Positions 62,684 to 64,000 of a DNA stretch of 64,000 bases are shown here, piece after piece (position 1 is the first letter of the stretch; each line of letters opens with the position of its first letter). Source of the DNA: Chinchilla lanigera. Its lineage: Eukaryota > Chordata > Mammalia > Rodentia > Chinchillidae. The DNA is taken from NCBI RefSeq assembly GCF_000276665.1, contig NW_004955425.1, forward strand, positions 25,261,844-25,325,843, written 5' to 3'. A program made the position numbers and the translations under genes. A model generated the notes under the pieces. It did no database searches. It worked only from the letters and a program-made list of their open reading frames with translations, and was not told the DNA's origin.

Positions 62684-63294
62684 CTTCCATGTAACCAGCT
62701 TTCAGGTGACAGCTCAACTTTTCCTTTTCCTTGAAGCAGTTGCCCTTGCTTAGGAAGGTCGTCCTTGAATTCCTATCTATACTTTTCACTGGCAATAGGT
62801 CTTTTGCATCTTTGCACTTGCTTTCTACAATTTATGTGTCTGTCATCTCTGTTGCAAGTACTCAGCTCTTCCACTGCAGCAGAAGAGCTAGCATAAACAA
62901 AAATGAATGAGTATGATTGTATTCCATTAAAGCTTCATGTTGGGCACCAAAATTTTAATTTCAAGTAATTACTGCTTGTCATGAAATGTTACTTCTTTTT
63001 CTCAATCTTTTCAAATTGAAAGTCTCAGTTCACAAAGCCTCACAAAAATAAGCAGCAAACTAGATATTATTCACTGACCATATAGTTCATTAACCCCTAC
63101 TCTGGACTATTGCCCTGAAATTACAGTATTGGCCAATATGTATTACTCATCTTTGTGATAGTATTACCAAGTATATGTGTTCAGTAAATGTTTATTGGGC
63201 CAATTTTCAACTTTTCCTTAGAATTAATTCTACAGTTGCCTGTGTTTTCTATTTCCTTAAATCAGCTGCTTTTTTTTTTCTTGTGTTTGAATAG

Positions 63295-64000
<706 letters not shown>

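Overview
The window is nuclear DNA from a mammal, AT-rich, intron-dominated and full of transposon remains. The SINEs are 7SL-derived B1-like monomers and tRNA-derived ID elements, including fused B1+ID composites, which points to a rodent. The B1 and ID consensus seen here is not mouse- or rat-like, so a non-murid rodent (possibly the beaver / kangaroo rat / pocket gopher group) is my guess, not a proof.

The only functional gene I can support is CERT1 (COL4A3BP), the ceramide transfer protein, on the + strand. Seven consecutive internal coding exons lie at 5233-5349, 27824-27931, 28706-28844, 39011-39094, 53530-53687, 58573-58665 and 63295-63381. All have AG/GT borders and compatible phases, and together they give 262 uninterrupted codons (about residues 78-339 in human numbering): the C-terminal half of the PH domain, the serine-repeat motif, the middle coiled-coil region and the FFAT motif. 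The first exons and the START-domain exons lie outside the window.

The introns hold three kinds of material. (1) Retrocopies: a near full-length, frameshifted processed pseudogene of CCSER2 (FAM190B) at about 32550-36040, and a minus-strand retroposed mRNA end of unrecognised parent at about 7610-8480. (2) Old retroviral relics: a nearly complete minus-strand class III (ERV-L-like) provirus with two LTRs at 41481-48206, a class I (gamma-like) solo LTR at about 15206-15661, a class I protease fragment at 14450-14757, another LTR fragment at about 17660-18110, and MaLR LTRs at 48829-49212 and about 31725-31900. (3) LINE-1 pieces, mariner- and Tigger-like DNA elements, MIR, MER5-like and MER2-like fragments, many SINEs and several microsatellites.

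The most structured region is 40870-49925. One LINE-1 was split by a B1+ID SINE, that SINE by the provirus, and the provirus by an ID SINE and a DNA transposon; the rest of the same LINE-1 was split again by a MaLR LTR and another DNA transposon. Inside the provirus a 73-base segment is present twice in direct orientation with only three mismatches, although the LTRs are clearly diverged. I found no CRISPR, no bacterial-type system, no credible tRNA or rRNA gene and no convincing novel protein-coding gene.
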